From: JBOFBH01 sp051657715
Lineage (GTDB): Bacteria > Actinomycetota > Actinomycetes > Actinomycetales > Angustibacteraceae
Direction of reading: 5' to 3'
Assembly (NCBI GenBank): GCA_051657715.1
Contig: JBOFLF010000009.1
Coordinates: 1-64,000, forward strand
DNA length: 64,000 nt
Under the pieces are notes generated by a model. That model was not told where the DNA came from. It did no database searches and saw nothing but the letters and a program-made list of their open reading frames with translations. Positions 1 through 8,395 of this stretch are shown here, in pieces (within the stretch, counting starts at the first letter, position 1; the number at the start of each line of letters is the position of its first letter). Position numbers and translations under genes: made by a program.

Positions 1-396
1 GCTGCAGATGGCCCGCTGGAACCGGAAACCAGCACCGGGCACGATCCTGCACTCGGACCGAGGCAGCGTCTACACGAGTTGGATCTTCGGCCACCGGCTG
101 CGCGAAGCAGGATTGCTCGGTTCCATGGGCCGGGTCGCCAGCTCGGTCGACAACACGATGATGGAGTCGTTCTGGTCAACCATGCAGCGCGAGCTACTCG
201 ACCGACAACAATGGACCACCAAAGCCGATCTCACCTCGGCGATTTTTGAATGGATCGAAGGCTTCTACAACCCCGTCCACCGCCACACCAGCATCAACAG
301 ACTATCCCCAGTCCAGTTCGAAAACCTTCACAACCACGCCGCAACCGCGGCATGATCACCACACCAACCGTGTCCGGAAAACCGGGTCAGGCTCCA
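1..396 (+). mobile_element. Right end of an IS3-family insertion sequence
   Basis: The window opens inside an IS3-type element. It holds the transposase 3' end and, just after the stop codon, a terminal sequence (about 371-396) starting TGTCCGGAAAACCGGGTCAG. The reverse complement (TGGAGCCTGACCCGGTTTTC) resembles actinobacterial IS3 left ends. The left end is outside the window, so the inverted repeat cannot be paired and the exact last base is inferred. Confidence 0.7.
2..355 (+). CDS. IS3-family transposase OrfB, C-terminal part
   Basis: This is the C-terminal half of a DDE-type IS3 transposase (rve integrase core), which cuts and joins IS ends. The frame is open to the window edge, so the ATG at 8 is internal and the gene is cut by the boundary. 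The second catalytic Asp lies in LHSDRGSVYTS and the catalytic Glu in NTMMESFWSTMQREL, followed by the usual IS3 ending (YNPVHRHTSINRLSPVQFE). The first catalytic Asp lies upstream of the window. The stop codon overlaps an ATG that opens the next ORF. Confidence 0.9.
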   Translation: MQMARWNRKPAPGTILHSDRGSVYTSWIFGHRLREAGLLGSMGRVASSVDNTMMESFWSTMQRELLDRQQWTTKADLTSAIFEWIEGFYNPVHRHTSINRLSPVQFENLHNHAATAA

Positions 397-948
397 CTTG
401 TGTGGGTTCCGAACGGTCAACTTGCTCACCGACTGGTTCAGCTGGACAGTCGTCAAGTGCGGGTAGGTCTCTTGGAGCAAGAATCAGCAAGGGTTCTGGA
501 GGATTGCAGGGCCGTGCTCGCCGACGTTGTAGATCCGTCTCTCAGCGGTCCGGTAGATCTTGCTTTGCGATCCGTCGACGCATATCTGTCTGGACATCAT
601 GAAGCCGCTCAGGCCCTGGCGGTCGTTGTAACTGAGTCGGCGATCGGAGCAAATCTTGGCCGGAGCTACCTTTCAGTCAAGAGGCAAGTTGAATTGCAGA
701 TCGATGAATTAGAATTCTGGGAGCTAAGGTTCCGAGCGGCACTGGCTCCCATAGCGTCCTTCTACACACCTTGGTGGGCTTCGAGCGGAGACCCAGCTCC
801 TGAAGGACTAAGTCGTCACGTAACAGTGCACAATGCTACCACCGAATATTTCACAACAGGCCATTCCATCATCTCCGTTATGCTTGCAACCTCGGTGCTC
901 CGAGGGCTTCAAGAGGTCCGCGAGCACCTTACTTCGCTCGGACAGTGA
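352..948 (+). CDS. Hypothetical protein truncated at its 5' end by the IS
   Basis: An open frame of 198 codons starts at an ATG overlapping the transposase stop (ATGA). Roughly the first 13 codons are IS terminal sequence. From PLVWVPNGQL onward the sequence has lower GC and a different character, so the original gene most likely lost its 5' end when the element inserted. The remaining protein is mostly helical, with no signal peptide or membrane segment and no family that I recognise. It could be expressed as an IS-gene hybrid, but I regard it as a remnant. It is convergent with the immunity-like gene at 1048-1287. Confidence 0.45.
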   Translation: MITTPTVSGKPGQAPLVWVPNGQLAHRLVQLDSRQVRVGLLEQESARVLEDCRAVLADVVDPSLSGPVDLALRSVDAYLSGHHEAAQALAVVVTESAIGANLGRSYLSVKRQVELQIDELEFWELRFRAALAPIASFYTPWWASSGDPAPEGLSRHVTVHNATTEYFTTGHSIISVMLATSVLRGLQEVREHLTSLGQ

Positions 949-1047
949 CAAGAGCCACATGATCAGCCGCGAACGCCATTGACCTTGGCTATTGACCGAC
1001 ACTGAAAGACGTTGGCGAGGCCTACGAATTGCTATCAGATCGGGTTG

Positions 1048-1287
1048 CTAAGGATCCTGCCGAAGCCGAGCCGCCGCTTCATCTAGGGCCGCACGGAACT
1101 CATCTAGGGGCATACTAAGACCCTGGACACCAAGGGGGTCATAAAGCGTTACCATCCACACGCCATCGATCAGTCGTACGTCCGCCACCTCTTGGCCTGC
1201 GAAGGTGACATCAGCAACGAGCTCAGATTCATCAGCCTCCGCGGCTACTGAGACGTAGAAGGCGGAGGGATCGTCTTTGCCGGTCAT
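1048..1287 (-). CDS. Small acidic protein, probable immunity partner of the RHS toxin
   Basis: This 79-aa acidic protein has predicted beta strands in the first half and a helix at the end (DEFRAALDEAAARLRQ). Its ATG at 1287 overlaps the RHS stop codon by four bases (ATGA), so translation is probably coupled. Known RHS and CDI polymorphic-toxin loci carry the cognate immunity gene directly after the variable toxin tip. Position, size, charge and coupling fit that role. I do not recognise a named immunity family, so the function is inferred from context. Confidence 0.65.
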   Translation of the reverse strand: MTGKDDPSAFYVSVAAEADESELVADVTFAGQEVADVRLIDGVWMVTLYDPLGVQGLSMPLDEFRAALDEAAARLRQDP

Positions 1288-4200
1288 CTTGGTGGCTCCA
1301 AGAAGCCGATAAAATCGCCGTCTTTGCTATACCGGACGCCTCGGCCTGTTGAGTCGTAGATGTCGACCACTTGCCCTTTCAGGCGCGGGTTGTAAAACTC
1401 AACCCGTCGAGCCTCGTTACGTAGAATCCCACGGACGATTGCGCCGGCCTGGCTACTGATTGAAGATTGGGAACCCGACGCCGCAGGAAAGGCTGAGCCG
1501 CGCCTACCTCCGTGCTTGGCCAGTGCCCGGCCAGCGGCGGTCAAATCTCCCGAGACGATTGAGTCGGCTTCGCGTGCTAGTAGTTCGGTTCCATCCACTC
1601 CGACTTTTGTGGTTGTGCGGGCCAGGAGGCGGTTGGCGAGGGTGCCGGTGGTGCCGGCGAGGAGACCGCCGCCGGCGGCGAGGGCGAGGGGGCCTGGACA
1701 GATGGATTGTCCGGCGGCGTTCTGGTTAAGGGCGTAGTTGCTGCCGGCGAGGGTGCCTTCATAGGCGCCGACGGCGAGCGCGCCGCGGATGCCGGTGAGG
1801 CCGGCGCGAGCGGCGAGGGCTGGCCCGCCGAAGCCGCCGGTGGCGACGGTTCCGGCGACGACGCCGCTGACGGCGCCTCCGGTGTAGGCCCAGGAGTTGC
1901 GTTGGACGACGTCGTCAGCGCCGAGGCCGCGGCGGATGGCTGCGGTGCCACCGAAGGTGATGGTGTCGCCGAAGCCGGCGGCGAAGTCGCTGACGGTTTG
2001 GAGGGTGGGCCATTGGCCGAGTGGGTCGGTGTAGAGGGTGGGTTGGTTGCGGGTGTAGGTGTAGAGGGAGTCGTATGGGGTGCCGGGTGGGGGTGTGTGG
2101 GGGTCGGTGCTGGTCCAGCGGGCGGTGTAGGGGGTGTGGAAGCGGTCGTGGGTGAGGTAGGTGGAGCCGGCGCCGCCGGTGACCAGGCCGGCGAAGGCGA
2201 TGTCGGGGGTGGGTCCGGTGGGGGTGGGGGGGGCGCCGCTGGGGGTGCGGGTGGTGCCGTAGGGGGTCCAGTCGATGGAGCGGGTGATCGAACCGGTGGT
2301 GTTGAGCTGGTCGGTGGGGGCGCCGAGCAGGTCGTGGGCTGCGGTGTGGTTGGTGGCTGCGGCGGTGCCGATGGTTTCGGTGGTGGTGGTTCTGCCGAGG
2401 GGGTCGTAGCGGTAGGTGTGGGTGGTGGTGTCCTGGGTCCAGGTGGCGAGTTGGGGGATGCCGCCGGTGCTGGTGGGGTTGAGGTCCCAGTCGTACGTAG
2501 TGGTGATCCCGTTACGGGTGCGGCGGTTGATGGTGCCGTCGCCGTCGCGGCGCCAGGTCATGGCGCCGGAGGCGTTGGTGCTGGTGGTGGGGCGGTTGTT
2601 GAGGTCGTAGGTCCAGGTGACGGAGCCGTCGCCCAGGGTGTTGCCGTCGGCGTCGTAGGTGGAGGTGACCGCCGTTGCGGTGCCGGTTTTGCGGGTGGTG
2701 AGCTGGTCGGCGGTGTCGTAGGTGTAGGTGGTGGTGTTGGCGGTGGTGGCCGCGCCGGTGCCGTTCTTCTCGGTGAGGCGGTTGCCGTCCAGGTCGTAGT
2801 TCCACCACTGGGTGGCTGCTGCTGAGCCGGTGCAGGAGGGCAGGGTGGTGTCGCAGACCCCGCGGAGTCGGTTGTTCGCGTCGTACAGGTAGGAGCGGGT
2901 CTCGGTCGCGGTCCCGCGGGCGGTGGTGATCTGGGTGGGGTTGCCGACCACGTCCCGGGTGATGGTTTCGGAGACCCGGGACGTGGTGCCCTTGGTGGTG
3001 GCGATCTTGGTCAGTCGGCCGGCGCGGTCCCAGGTCTGGGTTTCGGTGGTGCCGTTGGGCAGGGCGGTGGAGGTCAGGTTGCCGTCGCCGTCCCAGGCGT
3101 AGGTGAGGGTGCCGGCGGGGCTGACCATCCGGGTCGGTCGGGTCGCGGCGTCGTAGGTGAGGGTCTCGACGGTGGTGTCGGGGCGGGTGCGGGTGCGGAT
3201 GGTGCCATCGGCGTTGTAGGCGTACGACCAGTCCTTGCCGCCGCGGGCGATCTTCGTGGTGCGGCCGGCGGGGTCGTAGGTGTAGGTCTGGGTGCCGGCG
3301 GCGTCGCCCATCGAGGCCCGTCGGGAGGCCTTGTCGTAGGCGAAGGTGACGGGGGTGGCGCCGTCGCCGTAGTCGATGCGGGTGCGGCGGCCGATCGGGT
3401 CCCAGGTGTGGGTGATCGTGCCCGCCGCTTGCCCAGCCGGGGTGGTGGCGGTGTTACCGCGGGCGGTGACGTCCTTGGTGGGGTTGCCGTCCAGGTCGTA
3501 GACGCGGGTGCGTTTGCGCCCCAGCGGGTCGGTCACCGTGTTCAGGCGGCCGGTGGGGTCGTAGGCGTAGGTGGTGGTGTTGCCCCGCGGGGTTTTCGCG
3601 GAGGCCAGGTCACCGGCTGGGTTGTAGGTGTGGGTGGTGACCCCGCCGTCGGGTGCGGTGACGGTGGCGATCCGGCCGACCGTGTCGTAGGTGTAGGTGG
3701 TGGCCCGGTTGCGGGCGTTGGTCTCGGTGGTGAGCCGGTCGGCGTTGTCGTAGGCGTACGTGGTGGCCTGCCCGAGCGGGTCGGTGACGGCGGTGGTGTT
3801 GCCGTTCAGGTCGTACGTCGTGGTCGTGGTGTAGTCGCCGGCCGTGCAACTCGTGCAGGTGCCGCGGGGGCTCACGACCGTCTTGGGCCGGCCAGCGGCG
3901 TCGTAGGTGTACCGGGTGGTCTGGCCCAGCGGGTCGGCTTCGCTGGCCGGCAACCCACCCGGGGTGTACGTGGTGGTGCTGGTCTGGCCCAGCGGGTCGG
4001 TGCTGCTGGTGGGGTTGTCGGCCCAGTCGTACCCGGTGGTGGTGGCCGCGCCGACCGGGTCGGTGACCTTGGTGACCCGGTTCAGCTCGTCATAGGTCGT
4101 GGTGGTGGTCTGGCCGGCCGGGTTGGTGGCCTTCCACGGCCGACCCGCGTCGTCGTAGGTGGTCGTGGTGATCAGCGGTTGACCTGGGTCGGTGGGGTCC

Positions 4201-7200
4201 GGTTGGGAGGTGGTGGCCTGGCGGCCGGCGGCGTCGTAGGAGAACGTGATCGTGCGGGCCGCCTTGTCCGCGGTGGTGGCGCCGGGTGCGTTGCCGGTGG
4301 GGCGGGTCAGGGTGCGCAGGCGGCCCTTGGCGTCGTAGTCGCTGGTCTCCACGCCGCCGTCCGGGGCGATGCTGGTCAGCTGCTTGCCGGCCAGGTCGTA
4401 GGTGAACCGGGTGACCCGACCGACCGGGTCGGTGACCGAGGTGATCGACCCGTCGGCGTCGTAGGCGGTGGCCGTGGTCTTCAGCGCCGGGTCGGTGACC
4501 GTGGTCCGCCGGCCCTGCCCGTCGTACTCGTACGCCGTGGTGTTGCCCAGCGGGTCCTTCGTGGACAGCAGCAGCCCGGCCGCGTCGTAGGTGCGAGTGG
4601 TGGTGAACTGCGCGGGCGTGCCGCCGGTGACGTTGCCCTTCGGCGCCACCTCGGTCAACGGGGCGCCGTACGCGTCATAGGAGAAGGTGGTCCGTCCACC
4701 GTCCGGGGCGGTGCGCGAGGCCACGAACCCCTGCGGCGTGTAGGTCATGGTGGTGACCCGCCCGTCCGGGTCGGTCACCGACGTCACATCACCGGGATGC
4801 GCGGTGTCGTCCCGCCGATACGTCGTGGTCGCGTTGACCGTCGCGGACTGCGGGACCACCACCCGGGTCACGTTGCCCCTGCCGTCGTAGCTGTACGTCG
4901 TCGTGCGACCAGCGGCGTCCTTCTCGGTCAGCAGATCGTTCATCGAGCTGTACGTGGACGTGGTGACGTTCCCGGCGCCGTCGGTCCGGGTCAGCGGATT
5001 ACCCCGCTCGTCGTACGTCGCCGACGTCCGCACCCCGGTCGGATCGCTGCTACTGGTCTGGTTCCCGGCCCGGTCATAACTGAACGTCCACGTGGCCGGG
5101 GAACCGGTCGGATCAGCGGTGCGGGAGAACAACAACCCGTACTGATACGCGTAATCGGTCACCACACCCGCCGGGTCGGTGACCCGGGTGGTCGTGGACG
5201 GCCCGTCCACCGTGTACTTCAACGTCGTCACCCCACCCCGGGGACCGGTCTGGCGGGTCACCCGCCCGTCGGTGTCGTACCGGGTAGTCGTCGTCTGACC
5301 TGACGGCGTGGTCATCGACGTCATCAACCCCGACGCCCCGTCGTACCCGTACCCCCACACCTTCCCCCGCACATCCGTCACCTGGTCCAGCCGACCGTCC
5401 GCGTCATACCGGTATGCCACCGACCGGCCACCGGGTCCGGCCAGCGATTGCACCCGCCCGGCGGCGTCCAGGGCCATCGTCAGGGTCCGGCCGTCTGCAC
5501 TGGTCACCGTGATCGCCGATGCCGTGCGGGTGATCCGGGTGGTCTCGCCGTTGCGGTCCGCGACGCTCGTCAACCGACCCTGCTCATCGAACGTCATCCG
5601 CTCACGCTCGCGCCGCGTGAACGTGTACTCCCGGGTCGTCTCGTTCTGCGTCAAGGTGGCGTACACGTTCGCCGGAGGCTCGAAGGTGCCGCTGACCGTC
5701 TTGGTGAACGTCACCTGCGACCCGTTCTCCTGGGTTATCTTCGTCGTCAATCCCGGCTCCAGGCGCGCCTCCCACGGTGACGCCCACCCCTTGCCGAACA
5801 GACCTGAGGCGTTCGCACGTGCCGAGGAGTACGTTCGCTGCGCCTCCACCGGCAACCGGCCCGGCAGCGACAGGTCCAAGACCGTCTCCCAGAACTCCCC
5901 CGTCGCCGTGTTCACCGGATCCGCGCAATGGCACTGGCTGTTCGGCATCGACGGATTCCCACCGCCGACCCCGGCCAACCCCAGCTGCCCGACATAAGCG
6001 GGAGGAGCTACGTAGGTCCGGGACAGCATGTGCCCGTCCGCCCCGCCACCCCGATAAGTCGGGCCACCGAGGATCGTGGTGAACTCGCCCCCCGGCGCCG
6101 CGGCGAAGGGATCGGCGCCCTGGGTGTACCCGACGTGCGAACCCACCAGGTACATCCGGTCGGACGTCAATGCCAGTCCACGAACCTGGTCGTCCGTCGC
6201 CGGTGAAGCAACATAGTCCACCCACGCCGTCCGCAAACCATTGCTGGCCGACTCGACCGACATGACGACCGTCTCGGCGTTCCGATCCGAGACGCTGTAG
6301 TCGAAGAACAGGTCCCCAGGATTCTGCAGGTAGCTCTCCACCTTGACAGCTGCGATGAACCCCCCACCCGGCTTAGCTGCAACTACTGGATCGTACGTTC
6401 GGCGGCACTTGTCACACAAGCTGCCGAAGGGGGACTTCGTCTCGATCTTCTGGTGGTAGACCCACGCCCCCCACGGCCTACCGTCGGGATCGGTAGCCCC
6501 ATTCGGATCAATCCCCGCCACCCAGCCACTGCGGGCCGGGTTACCGCAGACTATCGTCGTGTCCCACTGGCCGTTGCTATCGAATCCCTTATCGTTGCGA
6601 TCCCACAACATCCCACACTTGTCAGCGTTACCACCGACCAGCAGATTCCCGCTGACCTCATCGACCGCGATCGATTTAATCGTCATATCGCTATAGTCTC
6701 GATAGCGCCACTCAGCCGCGGACAGTCCCCACGCAAACGTTTCCGTGGCAGGCTTGTACTCAGCGACAAAGCCGTTGTCGTCATATCCGTCGCTGTATGA
6801 GGTAGAGGGCAGTGCATACCCGTTGATCGTGAGCACATTTCCTTGGGATAACCAACCGCCGTGGGTTCCTACGACAAATACGCGACCAGTCGGACCGACG
6901 GCAACATCGTCAAGAGCCACCTTGTTCTTGAGCGCCGTGAGAGAACCAGAACTCGTCAGCGATCCATCGCTCTGAACATGAAGAAGAACCGCCGAAGCGC
7001 CGCCGTCGGATACACCAGTAGCCGACGTCATGATTCCGTCGAACCACAGCTGCGTGCCATCGAAATCACCGGCGACCCATGCCGACCCGTCCACCCCCGC
7101 TGCGACGCTCGCTCCGGAATCACGCCCAAACGACTGTCGGCTGGAAAAGCTCTTCACCCATATCCATTGGCCCGAGGAGTCAATCCTCGCGATAAAACCA

Positions 7201-7394
7201 TCGACGCCAGATCCTTCATCCAATGTAAACGCGCCGAACCTTGCCTCACCACTGAACTCGCCTGTCACATAAGCCCCACCACTCCACGCCGCAACCCCTC
7301 GAACGGCGATACCCCCGGTGACCCCCGACACCCAACTCCACGCCCCCCGGCCGTCCGCCGAGCCACGAAACCACTCGGGCCAGGCACCTCCCAC
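1284..7394 (-). CDS. RHS/YD-repeat protein with C-terminal toxin-like domain (main reading frame)
   Basis: This 2036-codon frame encodes the body of a secreted RHS protein. In order it has beta-propeller-like repeats (about residues 1-470, GGAYVTGEF type), a DUF6531-like entry segment (DPVNTATGEFWETVLDLSLP, near 510), a long run of YD repeats of the YDAAGR/TTYTYD type (about 600-1700), and an RHS core that ends at LYTDPLGQW near 2015. RHS repeats build a shell around a toxic tip. The variable tip (about 240 residues) has a Gly/Ala-rich, possibly membrane-associating stretch, then a small domain with KHGGRRGSAFP and RYSKDGDFIGFLEPP. This resembles RNase-type CDI/RHS tips, but the exact family is uncertain. 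The frame starts with a GTG inside what should be coding sequence. The real N-terminus is in another frame (7349-7690), see the G6 run. The next gene overlaps by 4 bp. Confidence 0.85.
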   Translation of the reverse strand: MGGAWPEWFRGSADGRGAWSWVSGVTGGIAVRGVAAWSGGAYVTGEFSGEARFGAFTLDEGSGVDGFIARIDSSGQWIWVKSFSSRQSFGRDSGASVAAGVDGSAWVAGDFDGTQLWFDGIMTSATGVSDGGASAVLLHVQSDGSLTSSGSLTALKNKVALDDVAVGPTGRVFVVGTHGGWLSQGNVLTINGYALPSTSYSDGYDDNGFVAEYKPATETFAWGLSAAEWRYRDYSDMTIKSIAVDEVSGNLLVGGNADKCGMLWDRNDKGFDSNGQWDTTIVCGNPARSGWVAGIDPNGATDPDGRPWGAWVYHQKIETKSPFGSLCDKCRRTYDPVVAAKPGGGFIAAVKVESYLQNPGDLFFDYSVSDRNAETVVMSVESASNGLRTAWVDYVASPATDDQVRGLALTSDRMYLVGSHVGYTQGADPFAAAPGGEFTTILGGPTYRGGGADGHMLSRTYVAPPAYVGQLGLAGVGGGNPSMPNSQCHCADPVNTATGEFWETVLDLSLPGRLPVEAQRTYSSARANASGLFGKGWASPWEARLEPGLTTKITQENGSQVTFTKTVSGTFEPPANVYATLTQNETTREYTFTRRERERMTFDEQGRLTSVADRNGETTRITRTASAITVTSADGRTLTMALDAAGRVQSLAGPGGRSVAYRYDADGRLDQVTDVRGKVWGYGYDGASGLMTSMTTPSGQTTTTRYDTDGRVTRQTGPRGGVTTLKYTVDGPSTTTRVTDPAGVVTDYAYQYGLLFSRTADPTGSPATWTFSYDRAGNQTSSSDPTGVRTSATYDERGNPLTRTDGAGNVTTSTYSSMNDLLTEKDAAGRTTTYSYDGRGNVTRVVVPQSATVNATTTYRRDDTAHPGDVTSVTDPDGRVTTMTYTPQGFVASRTAPDGGRTTFSYDAYGAPLTEVAPKGNVTGGTPAQFTTTRTYDAAGLLLSTKDPLGNTTAYEYDGQGRRTTVTDPALKTTATAYDADGSITSVTDPVGRVTRFTYDLAGKQLTSIAPDGGVETSDYDAKGRLRTLTRPTGNAPGATTADKAARTITFSYDAAGRQATTSQPDPTDPGQPLITTTTYDDAGRPWKATNPAGQTTTTTYDELNRVTKVTDPVGAATTTGYDWADNPTSSTDPLGQTSTTTYTPGGLPASEADPLGQTTRYTYDAAGRPKTVVSPRGTCTSCTAGDYTTTTTYDLNGNTTAVTDPLGQATTYAYDNADRLTTETNARNRATTYTYDTVGRIATVTAPDGGVTTHTYNPAGDLASAKTPRGNTTTYAYDPTGRLNTVTDPLGRKRTRVYDLDGNPTKDVTARGNTATTPAGQAAGTITHTWDPIGRRTRIDYGDGATPVTFAYDKASRRASMGDAAGTQTYTYDPAGRTTKIARGGKDWSYAYNADGTIRTRTRPDTTVETLTYDAATRPTRMVSPAGTLTYAWDGDGNLTSTALPNGTTETQTWDRAGRLTKIATTKGTTSRVSETITRDVVGNPTQITTARGTATETRSYLYDANNRLRGVCDTTLPSCTGSAAATQWWNYDLDGNRLTEKNGTGAATTANTTTYTYDTADQLTTRKTGTATAVTSTYDADGNTLGDGSVTWTYDLNNRPTTSTNASGAMTWRRDGDGTINRRTRNGITTTYDWDLNPTSTGGIPQLATWTQDTTTHTYRYDPLGRTTTTETIGTAAATNHTAAHDLLGAPTDQLNTTGSITRSIDWTPYGTTRTPSGAPPTPTGPTPDIAFAGLVTGGAGSTYLTHDRFHTPYTARWTSTDPHTPPPGTPYDSLYTYTRNQPTLYTDPLGQWPTLQTVSDFAAGFGDTITFGGTAAIRRGLGADDVVQRNSWAYTGGAVSGVVAGTVATGGFGGPALAARAGLTGIRGALAVGAYEGTLAGSNYALNQNAAGQSICPGPLALAAGGGLLAGTTGTLANRLLARTTTKVGVDGTELLAREADSIVSGDLTAAGRALAKHGGRRGSAFPAASGSQSSISSQAGAIVRGILRNEARRVEFYNPRLKGQVVDIYDSTGRGVRYSKDGDFIGFLEPPR
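7343..7348 (-). other. G6 homopolymer at the RHS frame junction
   Basis: Minus-strand G6 (plus-strand C6). Upstream of it the frame from the GTG at 7690 reads a repeat ending GFVARRTAGG. One added G would continue as AWSWVSGVTGGIAVRG in the RHS frame, restoring the propeller-repeat pattern. It is therefore a one-base deletion, a sequencing error, or a slippage/phase-variation site. Confidence 0.6.
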
Positions 7395-7690
7395 GACGAA
7401 GTGCCGAAACTCACCCCACCCCGATCGGTCGACCCCACCACGTACTGCGAACCATCCGACGCGACCGCGACGTCAGAGAACCGATCCGCACCCTCCACCA
7501 CCGCCATCGACTCGGCCGGCACAACCCCCGGACGAACCTTCGCACTAGCGCCAACCCCTCCTGAACCAGGTCGAGCAGCCGAGACAGGGCTGCTGGCAGA
7601 CGCCGACGGCGCAGGCAGACCCCCAACCAACACAGCCACAACCGCAACCAACGACGCGCCAACCCACCCTGTCCCACGCGCTCTCTGCAC
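7349..7690 (-). CDS. Signal-peptide N-terminus of the RHS protein, out of frame with the body
   Basis: Starting at a GTG at 7690 with a GAGGGAG ribosome site just upstream, this segment encodes a classical Sec signal peptide: MQRARGTG, a hydrophobic core VGASLVAVVAVLVGG, and a likely signal-peptidase cut after PSASA near residue 32. It then gives the first propeller-like repeat (DRFSDVAVASDGSQYVVGST). The frame runs on to a stop near 7265, but similarity to the repeat pattern is lost at the G6 run. The RHS body picks up the pattern in another frame. I treat both segments as one gene of about 2,130 codons that is frameshifted in this sequence. Confidence 0.7.
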
Positions 7691-8048
7691 GACGTCTCCC
7701 TCGCAACCACCACAGTCACCCCGACAGACCGCACGTGGACACCCTCCCGCTAAGGCGCTACGTGGCGGCGCGACTACTCGAAGTCACTGAACCTAGCCCA
7801 GCAACGCCCGCGAGATCGACCATCGTGACCCGGGACGCAACCATCTGACCCAACCTGCCCGGCGCCAGCCTGCGACGAGGCCCCAGCCGCCGCGAACACC
7901 TAGCCCAACTGCCCACAGGTTGCCCACAAACTCACACGGACCACACCCCAACCACTGGCGGCCCCTACTGGCTCCTCGGCCCATGACCTGCATCGAGTCG
8001 CCATCAAGACGCTCAACCAGCCATCAGAAGCCCACCGCCCCCCCTACG
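7691..8048. other. Intergenic stretch upstream of the RHS gene
   Basis: No convincing gene in about 360 bases. It contains the RHS ribosome site next to 7690 and presumably its promoter, which I cannot place. The short ORFs here lack ribosome sites and have compositions expected of chance frames. It ends at the tRNA-like att sequence. Confidence 0.5.
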
Positions 8049-8073
8049 GATCAGAAGGTTAGGGGTTCGAATC
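8049..8073 (+). repeat. tRNA-3'-like attachment-site sequence
   Basis: The sequence ATCAGAAGGTTAGGGGTTCG and the following AATC look like the variable loop and T-arm of a tRNA. The T-stem cannot close because GCGG follows instead of CCC(C)T. A tRNA 3' fragment next to the end of an integrase gene is the usual layout of an att site left by an integrative element. The partner att and the intact tRNA are not in the window. Confidence 0.45.
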
Positions 8074-8075
8074 GC

Positions 8076-8395
8076 GGCGGACATCGACTCGGCGGCACGA
8101 CGCTTGTCGCCCTTGGCCAGGTGACCGTAGACGTCCTTGGTGATCGCGATGCTCGCGTGCCCGAGCACCTCGGACACCACCTCGAGACGGACCCGAGAAC
8201 GAGCACATCTACCAGCAGTGGCGGCAGGAACAGCACCCGCCGCGAGCGCCACGTCTCAACCAGGTCAGGACCAGCCGCGTCCGGCGCGGCGCGTCCAGCT
8301 CACGGGTCTGGACCCGGCGCAGACCCGACGCCACGCCGAGCGTGCGGTTGCCGACGTCGAGGTCGGCCCACCGCAGGGCCAACGCCAGCCGCTCA
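8076..8395 (-). pseudogene. Degraded tyrosine recombinase (phage-type integrase)
   Basis: Pieces of an integrase C-terminal catalytic domain lie in different minus-strand frames. First comes LALALRWADLDVGNRTLGV with GLRRVQTRELDAP (about 8270-8395). A short LPPLLVDVL piece lies near 8210. The final piece, LEVVSEVLGHASIAITKDVYGHL, contains the LGH motif and the catalytic Tyr of DVYGHL (about 8090-8175). At least two frame changes and loss of the N-terminal and core-binding domains make it non-functional. It abuts the att-like sequence on one side and the methyltransferase 3' end on the other. Confidence 0.75.

Noticed and set aside
808..1002. 64-codon minus-strand frame
   Set aside because: No ribosome site, and it overlaps the remnant gene antisense. 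Chance frame.
1707..2825. Long Gly/Val-rich plus-strand frame opposite the RHS gene
   Set aside because: It is the antisense shadow of YD-repeat coding sequence. It has monotonous composition, no ribosome site and no domain.
8049..8073. Complete tRNA gene
   Set aside because: Only the variable loop and half of the T arm are tRNA-like. The D and anticodon arms and the closing T-stem are absent.
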